Assembly: GCF_022179525.1 (NCBI RefSeq)
Contig: NZ_BPQX01000020.1
Span: 41,201 to 105,200, forward strand
DNA length: 64,000 nt
Direction: 5' to 3'
Source of the DNA: Methylobacterium persicinum
Lineage (GTDB): Bacteria; Pseudomonadota; Alphaproteobacteria; Rhizobiales; Beijerinckiaceae
Under the pieces are notes generated by a model. That model was not told where the DNA came from. It did not search any database and saw nothing but the letters and a program-made list of their open reading frames with translations. Of this stretch, positions 63,913 through 64,000 are shown in pieces. The first letter of the stretch is position 1. Each line of letters starts with the position of its first letter. Both the position numbers and the translations under genes were made by a program.

Positions 63913-64000
63913 TCAGCGCGGCCGGCGGCGGACGTTGACGACGTTGCTGGCCTGATCCGCCGTCTCGGCCTTGTCAGACGGCAGGGCGGCGGTGACGGCC
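63913..64000 (-). CDS. C-terminal end of an unidentified protein (partial)
   Basis: Only 28 final residues are visible, reading AVTAALPSDKAETADQASNV then VNVRRRPR and stop TGA at 63913-63915. The start is beyond the window edge. The tail is hydrophilic and basic; no family can be assigned. Confidence 0.45.
   Translation of the reverse strand, partial: AVTAALPSDKAETADQASNVVNVRRRPR

Overview
The window is high-GC alphaproteobacterial DNA, most like Methylobacterium/Methylorubrum (Hyphomicrobiales). The evidence is its gene content and gene order: an intracellular PHB depolymerase with a catalytic cysteine, a TsaE-AmgK fusion next to MurU, the exonuclease-ligase pair, neighbouring purF/cvpA and alr/radA blocks, a DHFR-like protein of the size reported for DmrA, and many short palindromic repeats between genes. 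It is ordinary chromosome: I see no rRNA, tRNA, CRISPR array, phage or transposase.

Layout. 1-5.7 kb: 3' part of phaZ, a short-chain dehydrogenase, murU and tsaE-amgK (cell-wall recycling and tRNA t6A), cyanase, and an overlooked 50-residue membrane protein. 5.7-12.5 kb: an EamA transporter, a secreted carboxymuconolactone-decarboxylase-like protein, a PaoABC-type molybdenum aldehyde oxidoreductase, moaA (which makes the precursor of its cofactor) and a DUF971 protein. 12.5-19.6 kb: addB without addA, hemF, a RecD/Dda-like helicase and a CobW metallochaperone GTPase. 19.9-26.1 kb: a CzcCBA-type tripartite RND efflux system, with an intrinsic terminator between the pump and its outer-membrane gene. 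26-36 kb: a lone flagellar hook-like gene, yjbQ, an ATP-dependent DNA ligase and its MBL exonuclease, a methyltransferase, a DUF1275 protein, an orphan ParA, a secreted small protein, an M20 dipeptidase and ssb with a LexA box. 36-47 kb: a secreted alpha/beta hydrolase, a PPOX-class protein, a predicted propeller protein, NnrU, a hexapeptide acyltransferase, yfgM-der, a PsiF-like protein and a frameshifted hybrid histidine kinase. 47-53 kb: PilZ, DUF3280, a ModE-like regulator, a carboxylate-amine ligase translationally coupled to a DHFR/DmrA-like reductase, and a chemotaxis receptor. 53-64 kb: SDR-purF-cvpA on the minus strand, facing away from alr-radA across a Gly/Ser-rich secreted protein, then a ClC channel, a tartrate/D-malate dehydrogenase and the 3' end of one more gene.

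The most unusual content is the repeats. Two palindromic families of about 90-113 bp recur across the window. One copy lies inside the DNA ligase reading frame and is translated. Two copies of the other sit inside a larger element with inverted termini, whose outer end supplies the TAG stop codon of the neighbouring gene. A different element with CTAG ends abuts the ssb stop codon.

Start sites were chosen by eye from Shine-Dalgarno matches, family length and neighbours. Functions come from recognising motifs and family features, with no database search.
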